This document shows, one piece after another, positions 62,551-64,000 of a stretch of DNA of 64,000 bases. The stretch's first letter is position 1, and every line of letters starts with the position of its first letter. The notes under the pieces were generated by a model. The model saw only the letters and a program-made list of their open reading frames with translations. It was not told the DNA's origin and searched no databases. Source of the stretch: Actinoplanes octamycinicus (GTDB taxonomy: Bacteria > Actinomycetota > Actinomycetes > Mycobacteriales > Micromonosporaceae); NCBI RefSeq assembly GCF_014205225.1, contig NZ_JACHNB010000001.1, forward strand, positions 6,987,501 through 7,051,500. Direction: 5' to 3'. The position numbers were made by a program, and so were the translations under genes.

Positions 62551-63969
62551 TCAGGCCGGCTCGCGGGCGGCCGCCGTCCCCGGCCGGCTCCGCGGCCGCT
62601 TGGCCCGCGCCCGGTGCAGCGCGGCCAGCTCCACGGTCAGCCAGTGGGCGAGGTCGTCGGCCTCCGGCACCGAGGCGTAGTCGGTGGTGATCCCGAAGGC
62701 GGCCTGGTCGGTGTAGGTGAAGGCGGCCACCCCGACCCGCATCCGTTCGCCGATCGGGACGTACGGCAGGATCTCGCGGATCGGGCGGCCCAGGATGTAG
62801 AGCGGCTTCCGCGGGCCGGGCACATTGGTGGTCACCGCGGAGAGCGCGCGCTGCGGCAGGCGCAACGCGGTACGGATGATCAGAGACACCGCGGCGAACG
62901 GCTCGTGGTCGGCCAGGTCCACGATCCCGCTGACCGCTTCCACCTCATGGGCCTTGCGCAGCTCGGCGATGCGCTCGTGCACCGCGGTGAGCCGATCGAG
63001 CGGACGGTCCAGCTCGACGGGCAGCTGGACCAGCAGCGAGGCGAGCCGGTTGTCCAGCTGGTTCTGCTGGTCGGCGCGACGCATGCTGACCGGCACCAGG
63101 GTGCGGACCGTGTACGGATCAAGGTCCTCACCGCGCGCCAGCAGCAACCGGCGCAGCGCGCCAGCGACCGCCGCCAGATAGACGTCGTTGACCGTGACGC
63201 CGTGCTTGTGGGCGGTCTCGGTGAGCTTGGCCAGCGGGACGCGCGTGAGGGCATACCGGCGGGCCTGCCCGATCGGACCGAGCAGCGGGGAGGGTGTGGC
63301 CGGCACGAAGCCCTCGGCCAGCACGGCGAGCCCACCGGCAGCGTGGCTCGTGGCGGCCGGGGCGCGCAGCATGTTCCACCACAGCAGGACCTGTTCGTAC
63401 GGGAACCGGGCCAGGGTGGCCAGCGCGTCCAGCGAAAGGTTCAGGTCGCCGCCGGCCCGTGTGGGCACCCATTCGTCGGCGACCGGGGGCAGCGGTTCCG
63501 GGCCGGTATCGCAGATCAGCCGGTACAGCTCGTTGCCGGAGACGCCGTCGATCATGCAGTGGTGCACCTTGGACAGCAGCGCCCAGCGGTCCCCGGCCAG
63601 CCCTTCGATGACCCAGTCCTCCCAGAGCGGGCGGTCCCGGTCCAGCCGCTGGCTCATCACCCGCCCGATCAGGTTGGCCAGTTCGGCGTCGCCGCCGGGG
63701 GCGGGCAGGGCGGTGCGTCGAAGGTGGAAGCCCAAGTCGAAGTCCGGGTCGTCGACCCAGAGCGGACGGCCCAGGTTGAACGGCACCCGGCGCACCTTCT
63801 GCCGGTAGCGCGGCACCAGCGGCAGCCGGCCCCGGATCGCCGCGGTGAACTCGTCCTGGCTCGGCGCCGGCCCGTCCAGCACGGCGACCGACGAGATCGC
63901 GAGCGAGGCATGCGGGTCCTGGTCCTCGGCGTCCAGGAAGGACGCGTCCAAAGGGCTCAAATATTCCAT
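62551..63969 (-). CDS. Wax ester synthase / diacylglycerol acyltransferase (WS/DGAT)
   Basis: 472 residues from ATG 63969 (MEYLSPLDASFLDAED, the classic start; frames reaching 63999 add a non-family leader). The catalytic motif is KVHHCMIDGVSG (His-His-x3-Asp-Gly, about 135-142). The second domain has RTLVPVSMR, NRLASLLVQLPVE, TTNVPGPRKPLYILG (the NVPGP motif) and a late AAFTYTDQAAFGITTDY. It esterifies diacylglycerol or fatty alcohols with acyl-CoA to make triacylglycerol or wax ester. Related Tgs1 (Rv3130c) is a DosR-regulon enzyme of dormant mycobacteria. It lies 19 bases upstream of the acyl-CoA ligase start. Confidence 0.95.
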   Translation of the reverse strand: MEYLSPLDASFLDAEDQDPHASLAISSVAVLDGPAPSQDEFTAAIRGRLPLVPRYRQKVRRVPFNLGRPLWVDDPDFDLGFHLRRTALPAPGGDAELANLIGRVMSQRLDRDRPLWEDWVIEGLAGDRWALLSKVHHCMIDGVSGNELYRLICDTGPEPLPPVADEWVPTRAGGDLNLSLDALATLARFPYEQVLLWWNMLRAPAATSHAAGGLAVLAEGFVPATPSPLLGPIGQARRYALTRVPLAKLTETAHKHGVTVNDVYLAAVAGALRRLLLARGEDLDPYTVRTLVPVSMRRADQQNQLDNRLASLLVQLPVELDRPLDRLTAVHERIAELRKAHEVEAVSGIVDLADHEPFAAVSLIIRTALRLPQRALSAVTTNVPGPRKPLYILGRPIREILPYVPIGERMRVGVAAFTYTDQAAFGITTDYASVPEADDLAHWLTVELAALHRARAKRPRSRPGTAAAREPA

Positions 63970-64000
63970 GACACACCCCTGTCGATCACACTGAGTCACC

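Overview
The window is GC-rich chromosomal DNA from an actinomycete. Codon use, menaquinone-type redox genes, wax-ester/TAG synthase genes and many universal stress proteins all fit. A Micromonosporaceae (Actinoplanes-like) origin is my inference. I saw no tRNA, rRNA, CRISPR array, insertion sequence or phage gene.

The best single description is a dormancy / low-oxygen island. About a dozen intergenic inverted repeats of the form GGGnC-n4-GnCCC resemble the mycobacterial DosR (DevR) box. They sit in front of operons whose products belong to a hypoxic-survival programme, and several lie in divergent promoters and could serve both sides. A DosS-type heme sensor kinase is present (44363-46060). 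The matching DosR regulator is not in this window.

Layout. (1) 1-9575, minus strand: etfB-etfA-etfD-like Fe-S quinone reductase-acyl-CoA dehydrogenase-large KS-AT-KS synthase, one tightly coupled operon behind a DosR-like box. The synthase runs off the left edge. (2) 9.7-13.1 kb: glycerol-3-phosphate dehydrogenase and a GH65 disaccharide phosphorylase. (3) 13.1-28.4 kb: alpha/beta hydrolase, flavodoxin, universal stress proteins, ABC exporter, membrane glycosyltransferase, beta-propeller protein, HMG-CoA reductase, small membrane proteins, ankyrin protein and lipoprotein esterase. (4) 28.5-29.9 kb: a YafY-type regulator divergent from a glyoxalase-fold protein, with a palindromic operator between them. 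(5) 30.2-39.8 kb, minus: a ten-gene group 3b-like [NiFe]-hydrogenase operon with its own maturation genes hypF, C, D, E and an endopeptidase. (6) 39.9-46.1 kb: phosphoglycerate mutase, CtpF-like P-type ATPase, SHOCT protein, stress protein, DosS-like kinase. (7) 46.1-56.1 kb: pyruvate phosphate dikinase, three stress proteins, CBS-BON protein, an acetyltransferase/CoA-binding fusion and small proteins. (8) 56.1-64 kb: GAPDH, PNPOx-like flavoprotein, glycerol-3-phosphate acyltransferase, a HAD/LPA-acyltransferase fusion, an apparently frameshifted acyl-CoA ligase and a WS/DGAT.

How it may work together (inference). GH65 phosphorolysis, GAPDH, phosphoglycerate mutase and PPDK could form an ATP-sparing route from stored sugar to pyruvate. 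The hydrogenase and GpsA would dispose of reducing equivalents. GpsA, PlsB, PlsC and WS/DGAT would lead to triacylglycerol. EtfBA-EtfD would link acyl-CoA oxidation to menaquinone. The KS-AT-KS synthase co-transcribed with that redox chain is the least explained part and the best candidate for an undescribed pathway.
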